Shown piece by piece: positions 7,351 to 14,427 of a stretch of 15,575 nucleotides of DNA. Position numbers and translations under genes: made by a program. Numbering within the stretch: position 1 is the stretch's first letter; every line of letters begins with the position of its first letter. Origin of the DNA: H111-94 sp034436045 (GTDB taxonomy: Bacteria; Chloroflexota; Ktedonobacteria; Ktedonobacterales; Ktedonobacteraceae); assembly GCA_034436045.1 (NCBI GenBank), contig DAOTVZ010000233.1, forward strand, positions 1 to 15,575, read 5' to 3'. Under the pieces are notes generated by a model that was not told the DNA's origin, searched no databases, and saw only the letters and a program-made list of their open reading frames with translations.

Positions 7351-8010
7351 ATGCAAGGTTCAAACGGCCAGGAGAACGACCCTTTACAGAATCCTACTGG
7401 CCGCTACCGCGCTGTTCTCAACGGCACAGGTAAGCATAGTGTACCGACGCGACCCCCCGGACTGCCACGCATTGAGCAGCCACCGGCGAGGCCGCGCGTC
7501 GGGCGGCCTCGCCGTCGGGAACCCTCGCCCCGGCAACGTCGCCGTAATTATCTGCTGCTGGGGGTTGCCTTTGTTGTCTGTGCCATTCTGGCCTTCGTCG
7601 TGAGCTACACCATCTATAATCTTGCGCAAGCTTTTACGCAGACCGCAGGAGCCAGCGCGACCAGCAACGGCTTCCTGGCGGCCCTCTCTGGGCCGCATCC
7701 TGACTACGCGCAGGCATATAGCTACCTGGGGCCAAATATCACCATTTATCCCGACGCCAAAGCCAACTTCGAGCGACAGGCCCAACAGGCCGATAGCTGC
7801 TTCGGCACCATCACCAGCTACAGCGAGGTGGCGAATAGCGCAGTCATGCAAAATAATAGTCTGAGCTACACGTACAATATTACACGCAGCAAAGCCCCTT
7901 CTAAACCTTATCAACTGCGCCTCACCCTGCAACAAGACCCGACCGATAGCAATACCTGGAAGATCATCGACTACGGCGGAAATCTGGGGCCACCCGACCA
8001 ACCATGCTAA
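7351..8010 (+). CDS. Single-pass membrane-anchored protein of unknown function
   Basis: I do not recognise a family with certainty. The 219-residue product has a cytoplasmic, Pro/Arg-rich, probably disordered N-terminus (1-66, with PRPRVGRPRRREPSPRQRRR at 46-65), one strong membrane helix (about 67-91) and an extracytoplasmic domain of about 125 residues. That domain opens with a Gly/Ala/Ser/Thr stretch, then FLAALSGPHPDYAQAYSYLGP and a C-terminal strand pattern ending TWKIIDYGG. Helices followed by a curved sheet ending in a W-K-I-x-D-Y strand recall small NTF2-like/DUF4878-type domains, a weak structural guess. Two cysteines, Cys150 and Cys219, could form a disulfide outside the cell. The ATG at 7351 follows GGAACGAGGG. 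It sits 31 bases behind the kinase-like gene and is the last gene of the glycan locus, so a role in glycan attachment or assembly is inferred from position alone. Confidence 0.75.
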   Translation: MQGSNGQENDPLQNPTGRYRAVLNGTGKHSVPTRPPGLPRIEQPPARPRVGRPRRREPSPRQRRRNYLLLGVAFVVCAILAFVVSYTIYNLAQAFTQTAGASATSNGFLAALSGPHPDYAQAYSYLGPNITIYPDAKANFERQAQQADSCFGTITSYSEVANSAVMQNNSLSYTYNITRSKAPSKPYQLRLTLQQDPTDSNTWKIIDYGGNLGPPDQPC

Positions 8011-8100
8011 TCCCCTTCGTAGGGGCGTGATGAATCACGCCCTGCTCGCCCGTCGAGCCGCGTTCGGGGCATGATGAATCACGCCCCTACGAAGGGGATT
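8009..8100. repeat. Long inverted repeat between converging genes, probable bidirectional terminator
   Basis: Arms 8009-8042 and 8067-8100 are inverted copies of 34 bases with three mismatches; the outer 23 bases pair perfectly. The loop is 24 bases. Each arm also contains the internal palindrome GGCGTGATGAATCACGCC (right arm with one G-to-A change), so two alternative folds exist: one long hairpin or two short ones. The left arm overlaps the last two bases of the upstream stop codon. The right arm ends nine bases before the end of the acetoacetyl-CoA synthetase gene coming from the other side. A terminator or RNA-stabilising role is inferred. Confidence 0.85.
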
Positions 8101-8109
8101 TCAGGTCGG

Positions 8110-10110
8110 CTAGGACGCGCGGGCCTGCTGCGCGAGAAACCGGTTGGCGAAATCGATAAAGAACCGCATAGCCTGGGGATTGCTCATGGCATCGGTGCTT
8201 CCGGCCTTCTCAATCGGCACACCCAGCAGCAATTTCTTGACAGGCACCTCCATTTTTTTGCCACTCAAAGTGCGCGGCACGTCGCTAATCGCAATGATAT
8301 CGTCAGGTACATGATGCGGTGAAACGTTGGCCCGCAGGCTTTGCTTGATCTTCGTCTTGAGCGCGTCATCCAGCACTACACCGTCGCGCAACACCACAAA
8401 CAGAGGCATATAATACTTGCCGCCGGGGAGTTCAACGCCCACGACCAGACTATCCAGCACCTCTGGCAGTCCCTCTACCACGCGATAAATCTCACTACTA
8501 CCCATCCTGATGCCCATGCGGTTAATCGTCGAGTCCGAGCGGCCATAGATGATCGAGCTACCGTCAGGCAGTATCTTAATCCAGTCACCATGCCGCCAGA
8601 CACCGGGATACATCTCGAAGTAACTGTCACGATAGCGTTTGCCGGTCGGATCATTCCAGAAGAAGAGCGGCATAGAGGGCATCGGCTCGGTAATGACCAG
8701 TTCTCCGACCTCGTTGATGATCGAATGGCCCTGCTCATCAAAAGCCTCTACTTTGGCACCCAGCGCACGACACTGAATCTCACCGGCATAAACGGGAGCC
8801 AGCACATTGCCACCGACGAAGCCGGAACAGACATCGGTGCCCCCACTCATCGAAGCCAGCCAGACATCGCGTTTGACATGCTCATAAATCCACTGGAAGC
8901 CCTCCGGCGGCAGCGGTGAGCCGGTCGAACCGATGGTTTTAAGCTTGCTGAAATCAAAATCTCGTCCAGGATCAATCTCAGCCTTCATGCATGAGGTAAT
9001 GAAACCGGCACTGGTGCCAAAGAGCGTGATACCCGTTTCAGAGGCGAAACGCCAGAGCGTGTTAAGGTCGGGATGGCCAGGACTGCCATCATACATCATG
9101 ACCGTCGCCCCGATTTGCAGGCCGCTAATCAGCAGATTCCACATCATCCAGCCGGTGGTGCTAAACCAGAAGAAGCGCTCACCACGTTTGAGATCGAGTT
9201 CAAACTCCAGCGCCTTCAGATGTTCCAACAAGATACCACCATGCCCTTGCACAATCGCTTTGGGGAGACCGGTAGTGCCAGAGGAGTAGAGTATCCAGAG
9301 GGGATGTGAGAAAGGCACCTGCTCAAAAATCAGTTCGGCCTCTGGATGGCTCAGCATCTCGGCCCAGGGCACGACATTGCTCAACCCTTCCATACTGGCC
9401 TGCTCAGACAGATACGGTACAAAAATAGTTTTCTGCAATGTGGGCAGCGCCTGCTGTATCTGCGCGACCAGTTCACGGCGATCAAAAGGTTTTCCGTTAT
9501 ACTGGTAGCCATCAACGGCGAACAGCACTTTCGGCTCAATCTGCTTGAAGCGGTCAATGACACTGCCGAAGCCAAAATCTGGCGCGCAACTTGACCAGAT
9601 GGCACCGATGCTGGCAGTAGCCAGGAAGGCCATCAGGGTTTCGGGAATGTTGGGCATGTAGGAGACAACGCGATCGCCACGCTGCACCCCCAGCGCGCGC
9701 AGGCTGTAGGCCAGTGAGGCCACTTTTTGCCGTAATTCCTGCCAGGAAACGGTGCGTAACGGCACTCGTTCAGAGCGAAAAATAGCAGCGGGAGCATCGA
9801 GTGTGGCGTTTCTAAAGGCATGTTCAGCGTAGTTCAACTCGGCACCGGGGAACCAATCGGCACCGGGCATCTTGCGCTCCGGCAATACGGTCGTGTAGGG
9901 TTTTGAGGCTTTGATCTGAAAATAATCCCACAGCGAGGCCCAGAAGTCCTCAATCTGGGTGACAGACCATTGCCATAATTCGTCGCGGGTCTGAAACTTC
10001 AAGCCCCTATGCTGTGCGAGCCATTGCATATAGCGGACAACGTTGGCCTGTTGTTTGCGTGTTTCGGTGGGTTCCCAAAGCGGAACACCTTCGTGAAAAG
10101 AAGTCACCAT
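8110..10110 (-). CDS. aacS: Acetoacetyl-CoA synthetase (acetoacetate-CoA ligase)
   Basis: This 666-residue cytoplasmic enzyme of the ANL adenylating superfamily activates acetoacetate to acetoacetyl-CoA using ATP and CoA, linking ketone-body or polyhydroxybutyrate breakdown to central metabolism or isoprenoid and lipid synthesis. The length fits AacS. The N-terminal cap (WFPGAELNYAEH, 86-97) is typical of the acetyl/acetoacetyl-CoA synthetase branch. The ATP-binding P-loop YSSGTTGLPKAI lies at 275-286, with STTGWMMWN at 317-325, the SMSGGTDVCSGFVGG segment at 420-434, HGDW at 507-510, GRSDSTINRMGIRMGSSEIY at 523-542 and the catalytic lysine motif TLSGKKMEVPVKK with Lys618. AacS-type features such as GSTGSPLPPEGFQWIYE-like sequence and WLASMSGGTD separate it from acetyl-CoA synthetase. 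The ATG at 10110 is preceded by GAGGGAGAG, a strong ribosome site. It is a single-gene unit; no thiolase or PHB depolymerase lies nearby. Confidence 0.94.
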   Translation of the reverse strand: MVTSFHEGVPLWEPTETRKQQANVVRYMQWLAQHRGLKFQTRDELWQWSVTQIEDFWASLWDYFQIKASKPYTTVLPERKMPGADWFPGAELNYAEHAFRNATLDAPAAIFRSERVPLRTVSWQELRQKVASLAYSLRALGVQRGDRVVSYMPNIPETLMAFLATASIGAIWSSCAPDFGFGSVIDRFKQIEPKVLFAVDGYQYNGKPFDRRELVAQIQQALPTLQKTIFVPYLSEQASMEGLSNVVPWAEMLSHPEAELIFEQVPFSHPLWILYSSGTTGLPKAIVQGHGGILLEHLKALEFELDLKRGERFFWFSTTGWMMWNLLISGLQIGATVMMYDGSPGHPDLNTLWRFASETGITLFGTSAGFITSCMKAEIDPGRDFDFSKLKTIGSTGSPLPPEGFQWIYEHVKRDVWLASMSGGTDVCSGFVGGNVLAPVYAGEIQCRALGAKVEAFDEQGHSIINEVGELVITEPMPSMPLFFWNDPTGKRYRDSYFEMYPGVWRHGDWIKILPDGSSIIYGRSDSTINRMGIRMGSSEIYRVVEGLPEVLDSLVVGVELPGGKYYMPLFVVLRDGVVLDDALKTKIKQSLRANVSPHHVPDDIIAISDVPRTLSGKKMEVPVKKLLLGVPIEKAGSTDAMSNPQAMRFFIDFANRFLAQQARAS

Positions 10111-10180
10111 TGCTCTCTCCCTCTACCTGGAACGGGGGGGTACTAACACATCCTATTGATGTTCAGTTTACTGCTCTTTC

Positions 10181-10189
10181 TTTATAGCA
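10181..10189 (-). promoter_or_regulatory. Possible extended -10 promoter for aacS
   Basis: On the - strand TGC-TATAAA forms an extended -10 element about 70 bases upstream of the start codon. No good -35 is visible at the usual spacing, which extended -10 promoters can tolerate. Assigned by eye. Confidence 0.3.
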
Positions 10190-10274
10190 CATGCACTCTT
10201 CCAGTGTCTATGTTTCAAACTGTATGCCAGCATGCACGCTCGCCCCGCGCATATGCCCTGTCTGGCAGATATGT

Positions 10275-10280
10275 TATACT
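10275..10280 (+). promoter_or_regulatory. Possible -10 box for the GT-C/isomerase unit
   Basis: TATACT in GTTATACTTAG matches the -10 consensus in five of six bases. The -35 region is unclear. It lies downstream of the most upstream ATG (10232) of the open frame and upstream of TTG 10352 and GTG 10388. If it is real, translation must begin at one of the later codons. Confidence 0.3.
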
Positions 10281-10351
10281 TAGAAAAAGCATGTTGGAAG
10301 GTTGTGGTAGCTTCAACGTTGTATGGAATCTGCCACGAGGATTATACTTGT

Positions 10352-12070
10352 TTGATCACAACAGAACGAATCGTACCTGCAACCAGCGTGACCCGACCAA
10401 AACAGCAGCGATTACTGCTCCTGCTGCTATTCCTTTGTTTCTCTGAATGCCTGTACCTTCTGATCGTCGCGCTTTCGCCCCTGCCATCGCTCAGGCTTTT
10501 TCAGACGCCCATTGCCGCCGCCTATCCATGGACGCTTGTGCCGATGCAGGAATTGTTACGGTTCGTCGGCCCTTCTCTCACAGCGCTCTTGTGGCGGGGG
10601 AAGGTTTCTTCATGGCTGCTTCTGTTTGTCATCTGCGCTCTCTTTAGCCTCTATAGCATGCTAATCTACCTGCTCTGGCGTCCAATCCATGCGGCCAGGA
10701 TGACTGCGCAAAGCCAACCACCGCTACAACGGCTCTATCAAGAGATGCTATCCTCACGCTGGTTGCTGCTTCTGCTAGTCGGTGTTCTCGTCTTTGGCAT
10801 GACATTGCTCTTTCAACCTCGTCTGTTCTCTGACGACGTATTCACGTATATCTTCTCCGGGCGCATCCTGGTCATCTATGGAGCAGACCCGCTGAATACA
10901 GCACCTTACCAGTATGCCAGCGACCCGTACTTTCAGTGGGTACTCTCTGGCCGCACAGCACCTAACATTTATGGGCCGCTCTGGCTGTGTGTTAGCTCTT
11001 TGCTGGTCAGTTTGCGCACAGCACCCGCTCAGACACTGCTGCTTTTTAAAGGACTGGCGCTGCTGACACACCTGCTCAACAGTATCCTGGTCTGGGCCAT
11101 CCTGAGCCGCATTGCGCCTGCGCGCCGCTTTCTGGGAACGCTACTCTATGCCTGGAATCCGCTGGCGGTCATCGAATTGAGCGGAAGCGGGCATAGCGAG
11201 GGACTACTATTACTGACCTTGCTCGTGACCGTCTGGCTGCTAGTACAGGGTTCGACGCTCTGGCATCGTCTCGGCGTCTGCCTGCTTTTCGGCCTTGCGA
11301 TTAGCATCAACCTGATCGCAATGCTGGTTGCACCGCTCTACATCTGGTTTGACCTGCGCACACAGCAACACATGCGACGGATTATCTGGGGATGCATCTG
11401 GCGGGCCGCGATGACTCTGTTTCCTGCCGTCACTATCTTCTTTCCGTTCTGGCGGGGGGCCTCAACCTTCTTCGCCCTTACCTCTGCCATCGATATGGCC
11501 CACTTCATCCATTCGCCAGTCGGCGTTTTTGCCATCCCTCTACAACTGGCTTTTCTGGCTGTGGCCGATGCGCTGCACTTCCCTTCGTTCCTGCACCCCT
11601 TTCTCTCTGCCGACATCACGCTGCGAGCCACTGCGACGCTAATCTTTGTACTGATCTACGCGCATCTCTTCAGCCGCGTGAAGCGTGCCCCGACCACGCC
11701 GGTCGCACGGCATCACAGTTTACAGAATGATGCTGAAATGCACCTTGCGGGCTACGACATCCTACTCAGTAGCTGCGGCATAGCCGTCTTCTGGTACATG
11801 ATACTTGTTTCGGGCTGGTTCTGGCCCTGGTACATGCTCTGGATTCTCTGGGCCATCGTGCTGGGCGGTCTGGATGCTTTCGCAGGCACCGTGTTAGTCT
11901 TATCGGGTACTTCTCTGCTACTCTATCCATTCCATCGGCTAGTGGGGGAACCGATAGCAACTTATGAACCAGCGCTCATCTTTGGTATTCCTCTGCTCTA
12001 CCTGATCGTTGTGTGTAGGAGGCAGAGAAAGCGAGAAAGGATGCAGGCCACTTATGACAGAAGAAGTTAA
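10352..12070 (+). CDS. Polytopic GT-C glycosyltransferase, MptB-like (probable polyprenol-phosphate-sugar dependent)
   Basis: A large integral membrane protein with roughly a dozen hydrophobic helices. The extracytoplasmic loops resemble those of MptB-type mannosyltransferases, which use polyprenol-phosphate mannose outside the membrane. Numbering from the TTG at 10352: SDDVFTYIFSGR (160-171) carries the likely catalytic acidic pair in the first large loop, GADPLNTAPY at 177-186, NIYGPLW at 205-211, WNPLAVIELSGSGHSE at 268-283 (compare NPL...GaHND in MptB), and a late WPWYMLWILW segment typical of the family. The frame is open from ATG 10232, but residues before about 10350 do not look like a real N-terminus. 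TTG 10352 has GAGGA ten bases upstream and gives MITTERIVPATSVTRPK before the first helix; GTG 10388 is the other candidate. Its end overlaps the isomerase start by 17 bases, indicating co-translation. The sugar and acceptor are unknown. Confidence 0.8.
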   Translation: MITTERIVPATSVTRPKQQRLLLLLLFLCFSECLYLLIVALSPLPSLRLFQTPIAAAYPWTLVPMQELLRFVGPSLTALLWRGKVSSWLLLFVICALFSLYSMLIYLLWRPIHAARMTAQSQPPLQRLYQEMLSSRWLLLLLVGVLVFGMTLLFQPRLFSDDVFTYIFSGRILVIYGADPLNTAPYQYASDPYFQWVLSGRTAPNIYGPLWLCVSSLLVSLRTAPAQTLLLFKGLALLTHLLNSILVWAILSRIAPARRFLGTLLYAWNPLAVIELSGSGHSEGLLLLTLLVTVWLLVQGSTLWHRLGVCLLFGLAISINLIAMLVAPLYIWFDLRTQQHMRRIIWGCIWRAAMTLFPAVTIFFPFWRGASTFFALTSAIDMAHFIHSPVGVFAIPLQLAFLAVADALHFPSFLHPFLSADITLRATATLIFVLIYAHLFSRVKRAPTTPVARHHSLQNDAEMHLAGYDILLSSCGIAVFWYMILVSGWFWPWYMLWILWAIVLGGLDAFAGTVLVLSGTSLLLYPFHRLVGEPIATYEPALIFGIPLLYLIVVCRRQRKRERMQATYDRRS

Positions 12071-13202
12071 ACAACGAAAAATCGAACATGTGAATATTGC
12101 GTTGGGAGAAGATGTATCTGCTCCACAGCGCGCGAGCTGGAATGATATTCAATTTGTGCATCAAGCGCTACCAGAAGTTGATCTGGAGGCGATAGATACC
12201 AGCGTGACCTTTCTCGGCCATACCCTGCGCTATCCGATTTTCATCTCCTCGCTGACAGGCGGACACCCCGATGTAACCACTATCAACCGCAATTTAGCGC
12301 GCGCTGCCGAGCAGTATGGTGTGGCATTAGGCGTGGGCAGCCAGCGCGCGGCTCTTGTAGACCCGGAAGTCGCGGTAAGTTATGCCATTACACGCGAACA
12401 CGCTCCTCATGCATTTCTCATCGCCAACATTGGCGTGCCACAGTTGATCCCCCAGGCCCGTCATGCAGCATTTACGATTGAGCAGGTACGACAGGCCATC
12501 TCGATGATTGGAGCGAACGCACTGGCATTACACATGAACAGTCTGCAAGAGGCAGCGCAGCCGGAGGGGGATCGCCGGGCGGTCGGTGAAGCGGCAGCGC
12601 TCAAGGAGATCACGCAGCAGGTTGCTGTGCCGGTGATTGCGAAGGAGACGGGGGCAGGCATCTGCCGGGAACAGGCGTTGCTGCTGCGCTCCTGCGGCGT
12701 CTCTGCTATCGATGTCGGTGGTGCCGGTGGCAGCAGCATGTCAGCCATGGAGGCGGCACGTTCTCGTTCACGGGGCGATGAACGCACCCTCACTATCGGT
12801 CTGCTCTACCGTGATTGGGGTATACCTACACCCATCTCTATCGTAGAAGCCTCTACCGCTCACCTGCCCCTCATCGCTACCGGCGGTGTGCGCAGTGGAC
12901 TGGATATAGCGCGCGCTATCACGCTGGGCGCGAGCATCGTCGGCATGGCTTTCCCTTTCTTAAAGGCCGCCAGCGAAAGCTACGAAAGTGTCTGTGAACT
13001 GCTGGAGACGGTGATTGCACAATTGAAGGTTGCGATGCAGTTGACTGGAGCCGCCTCTATCAAACAATTACAGGAGGTCGATGTGGTGGTGACGGGTGCG
13101 AGCCGCGAATGGCTTACTCTGCGCGGCTTTGAGGAAGATTTGAAGGCGATGGCCCAACGGCGCTGGCGCAGGGATATTCACCGGTGGCATTCCTACATAT
13201 AA
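12054..13202 (+). CDS. fni: Type 2 isopentenyl-diphosphate delta-isomerase
   Basis: This FMN- and NADPH-dependent enzyme interconverts isopentenyl and dimethylallyl diphosphate for isoprenoid synthesis, including polyprenol carriers. Counting from the ATG at 12054 it has 382 residues. Family motifs present: RKIEHVNIAL (8-17) binding substrate, SSLTGG (65-70), GVGSQRAA (93-100), ANIGVPQ (124-130), HMNSLQEAAQPEGDR (160-174) with the His/Asn/Gln/Glu substrate and magnesium residues, VIAKETGAG (194-202), DVGGAGGSS (220-228), DWGIPTP (254-260), TGGVRSGLD (276-284) and GMAFPFLKAA. All key residues are intact. The frame opens earlier at 12009, but the added 15 residues overlap the previous gene and lie outside the family. 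MTEEVKQRKIEH is the usual N-terminus. It is translationally coupled to the GT-C gene. Its 3' end overlaps the converging mobA gene by ten bases. Confidence 0.95.
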   Translation: MTEEVKQRKIEHVNIALGEDVSAPQRASWNDIQFVHQALPEVDLEAIDTSVTFLGHTLRYPIFISSLTGGHPDVTTINRNLARAAEQYGVALGVGSQRAALVDPEVAVSYAITREHAPHAFLIANIGVPQLIPQARHAAFTIEQVRQAISMIGANALALHMNSLQEAAQPEGDRRAVGEAAALKEITQQVAVPVIAKETGAGICREQALLLRSCGVSAIDVGGAGGSSMSAMEAARSRSRGDERTLTIGLLYRDWGIPTPISIVEASTAHLPLIATGGVRSGLDIARAITLGASIVGMAFPFLKAASESYESVCELLETVIAQLKVAMQLTGAASIKQLQEVDVVVTGASREWLTLRGFEEDLKAMAQRRWRRDIHRWHSYI

Positions 13203-13810
13203 CCTGCATTGCGCCATTCATCGGGAGTATTAAGGTTTATAAATGAGCGCAACTCCGGGTCAATCAAACGGAGTTGCGCCTCTTCTACGTAGCGCACATG
13301 AGCCGTAGTGAGCAAGGAACGCAGATCGCGCCTGCCCTCACATAAGCGCTGCTCAATCACCGGTAAAAGTGCGGTGGGGTAAACGGCACATAAGACCTGC
13401 GGAATGCCAGCGACGACAGGGACGAGCAACTCGTCCTCACGCCATTGCTCCAGCAGAAATGCAATCATTGCAGGTTGCACGAAGGGCATATCGACCGCCG
13501 TCACCAGCGCATGCGTCGATGAAAGGGAGCATAGCCCGCTATAGACCCCCATGAGCGGGCCGACATCGGGCACCTGGTCTATCACGCAACGCACGTTGGA
13601 TAGAAAGGCATAGAGCGCCATTTGTTGCTCATCGCGGGCAACCAGGACAACTTCTTGACAATGAGCCAGCAGCAGCGACGCCATGTGTTCTACCAGCGTC
13701 ACCTGTGTCTGCTGTGGATTGCCGGGCAAGGGCAAGAGAGCCTTGTTCCTGCCCATGCGCCGACTCTGACCACCGGCTAGAATAATTGCGGTATGGTTGT
13801 TCGGCTTCAT
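13193..13810 (-). CDS. mobA: Molybdenum cofactor guanylyltransferase (MobA-like)
   Basis: The 205-residue cytoplasmic nucleotidyltransferase would attach GMP from GTP to molybdopterin-bound molybdenum, forming the guanine dinucleotide cofactor of DMSO-reductase-type enzymes. The N-terminal signature LAGGQSRRMGRNKALL (11-26) is the GTP-binding loop. DVGPLMGVYSGL (82-93) matches the GPlaGi.agL motif. VDMPF (106-110) carries the metal-binding aspartate, and FINLNTPDEW (190-199) is the characteristic C-terminal N-x-NTPeDl-like end. The size fits MobA. The start at 13810 follows a weak GGGATGG-like site overlapping a palindromic repeat. No molybdoenzyme or other moa/moe gene lies here, so related NTP-transferases such as MobA/MocA fusion relatives are the only real alternative. 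The gene converges on fni with a ten-base tail overlap. Confidence 0.9.
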   Translation of the reverse strand: MKPNNHTAIILAGGQSRRMGRNKALLPLPGNPQQTQVTLVEHMASLLLAHCQEVVLVARDEQQMALYAFLSNVRCVIDQVPDVGPLMGVYSGLCSLSSTHALVTAVDMPFVQPAMIAFLLEQWREDELLVPVVAGIPQVLCAVYPTALLPVIEQRLCEGRRDLRSLLTTAHVRYVEEAQLRLIDPELRSFINLNTPDEWRNAGYM

Positions 13811-13822
13811 CTACCATCCCAC

Positions 13823-13853
13823 AGGGCAAACCGCAAAGGGTGCTTGCCCCTAC
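13823..13853. repeat. Imperfect palindromic repeat of the GGGGCAAG type
   Basis: AGGGCAA and TTGCCCCT flank a 14-base centre (ACCGCAAAGGGTGC), followed by AC. Read on the other strand it starts GTAGGGGCAAG, the same GTAGGGGC edge as the 8009-8100 repeat but with a different core. It fills most of the 61-base space between mobA and the membrane protein gene on the - strand. It could weaken readthrough or be a separate repeat subfamily. Confidence 0.6.
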
Positions 13854-13871
13854 TATGCTGATGGGGGCATT

Positions 13872-14336
13872 TTAGCGCGAGGCAGCTTTCGCTTTGCGCT
13901 TGCTGCTCTTCGGAATGTACTGCTCACGCTTCTGCCAGGCGATGAAGTTGGCGCGTTCCTTCGGATACTTAGCCACGAGATACACCAGCCAGGTGATGCC
14001 CCAGGCCACCAGGCCAAGCAACCAGAGGTAGCGCCAGAAGCGCCAGGCGAAGAAGTAGGAATCCAGGAAGACACGCGCGAAAATCAGTGGCAAGCCAATG
14101 AAGCAGATGACCGCGAACCAGCCCAGATAGCGATCCAGCATGTACTTGATGAGCGGCTTATCTTTGACGAAACGCTTGCGCCCCTCAACAGAGTAGTAGA
14201 AAGCAATGAGCAGACCGGCGCAGCAAAAGATGAGCCAGGGCCACAGAAAATGGAACTTTTCCGGGCCACTCAGTCCTGCATTGGCTCCGGCAGTAGCGGG
14301 GTCGGTGAAGAGCCATTGATATAAGTTGAAATGCAT
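13872..14336 (-). CDS. Small integral membrane protein of unknown function
   Basis: I do not recognise a named family. The 154-residue product has three probable membrane helices (about 28-49, 69-89 and 101-122). The loop between the first two is basic (EGRKRFVKDKPLIKYMLDR, 51-69), and the lysine/arginine-rich C-terminal tail (KSSKRKAKAASR, 143-154) is probably cytoplasmic. It is rich in Trp and Phe (WPW, FFAWRFWRYLWLLG), typical of lipid-interface packing. There is no cleavable signal and there are no metal-site histidine pairs. The ATG at 14336 has a good GGGAG ribosome site ten bases upstream, which supports it as a real gene despite its small size. It lies between mobA and the Rpn-like gene on the same strand, but the spacers of 61 and 91 bases suggest separate units. 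Confidence 0.8.
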   Translation of the reverse strand: MHFNLYQWLFTDPATAGANAGLSGPEKFHFLWPWLIFCCAGLLIAFYYSVEGRKRFVKDKPLIKYMLDRYLGWFAVICFIGLPLIFARVFLDSYFFAWRFWRYLWLLGLVAWGITWLVYLVAKYPKERANFIAWQKREQYIPKSSKRKAKAASR

Positions 14337-14362
14337 GCAGTAACAACTCCCTTTTTCGCGTC

Positions 14363-14396
14363 TTTATAAGACTACACGGCACATGTTTCCGGTCAA
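14363..14396 (-). promoter_or_regulatory. Weak promoter candidate for the small membrane protein
   Basis: On the - strand TTGACC (14391-14396) is followed by TATAAA (14363-14368). The 22-base spacing is longer than normal, so one of the two may be fortuitous. The position, about 27-60 bases before the start codon, is sensible. Confidence 0.2.
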
Positions 14397-14427
14397 TGAT
14401 AGCACGAATGGCTTACCACGTCCATAC

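Noticed and set aside
8341..9594. Several + strand open frames lying opposite the acetoacetyl-CoA synthetase gene.
   Set aside because: They are antisense to a complete enzyme gene with all its motifs, and their translations look like shadows of its codon usage.
8110..10110. Acetyl-CoA synthetase (Acs) as an alternative identity.
   Set aside because: The N-terminal cap and the segments around 393-434 fit the acetoacetyl-CoA synthetase branch better, although the two enzymes share the adenylation motifs.
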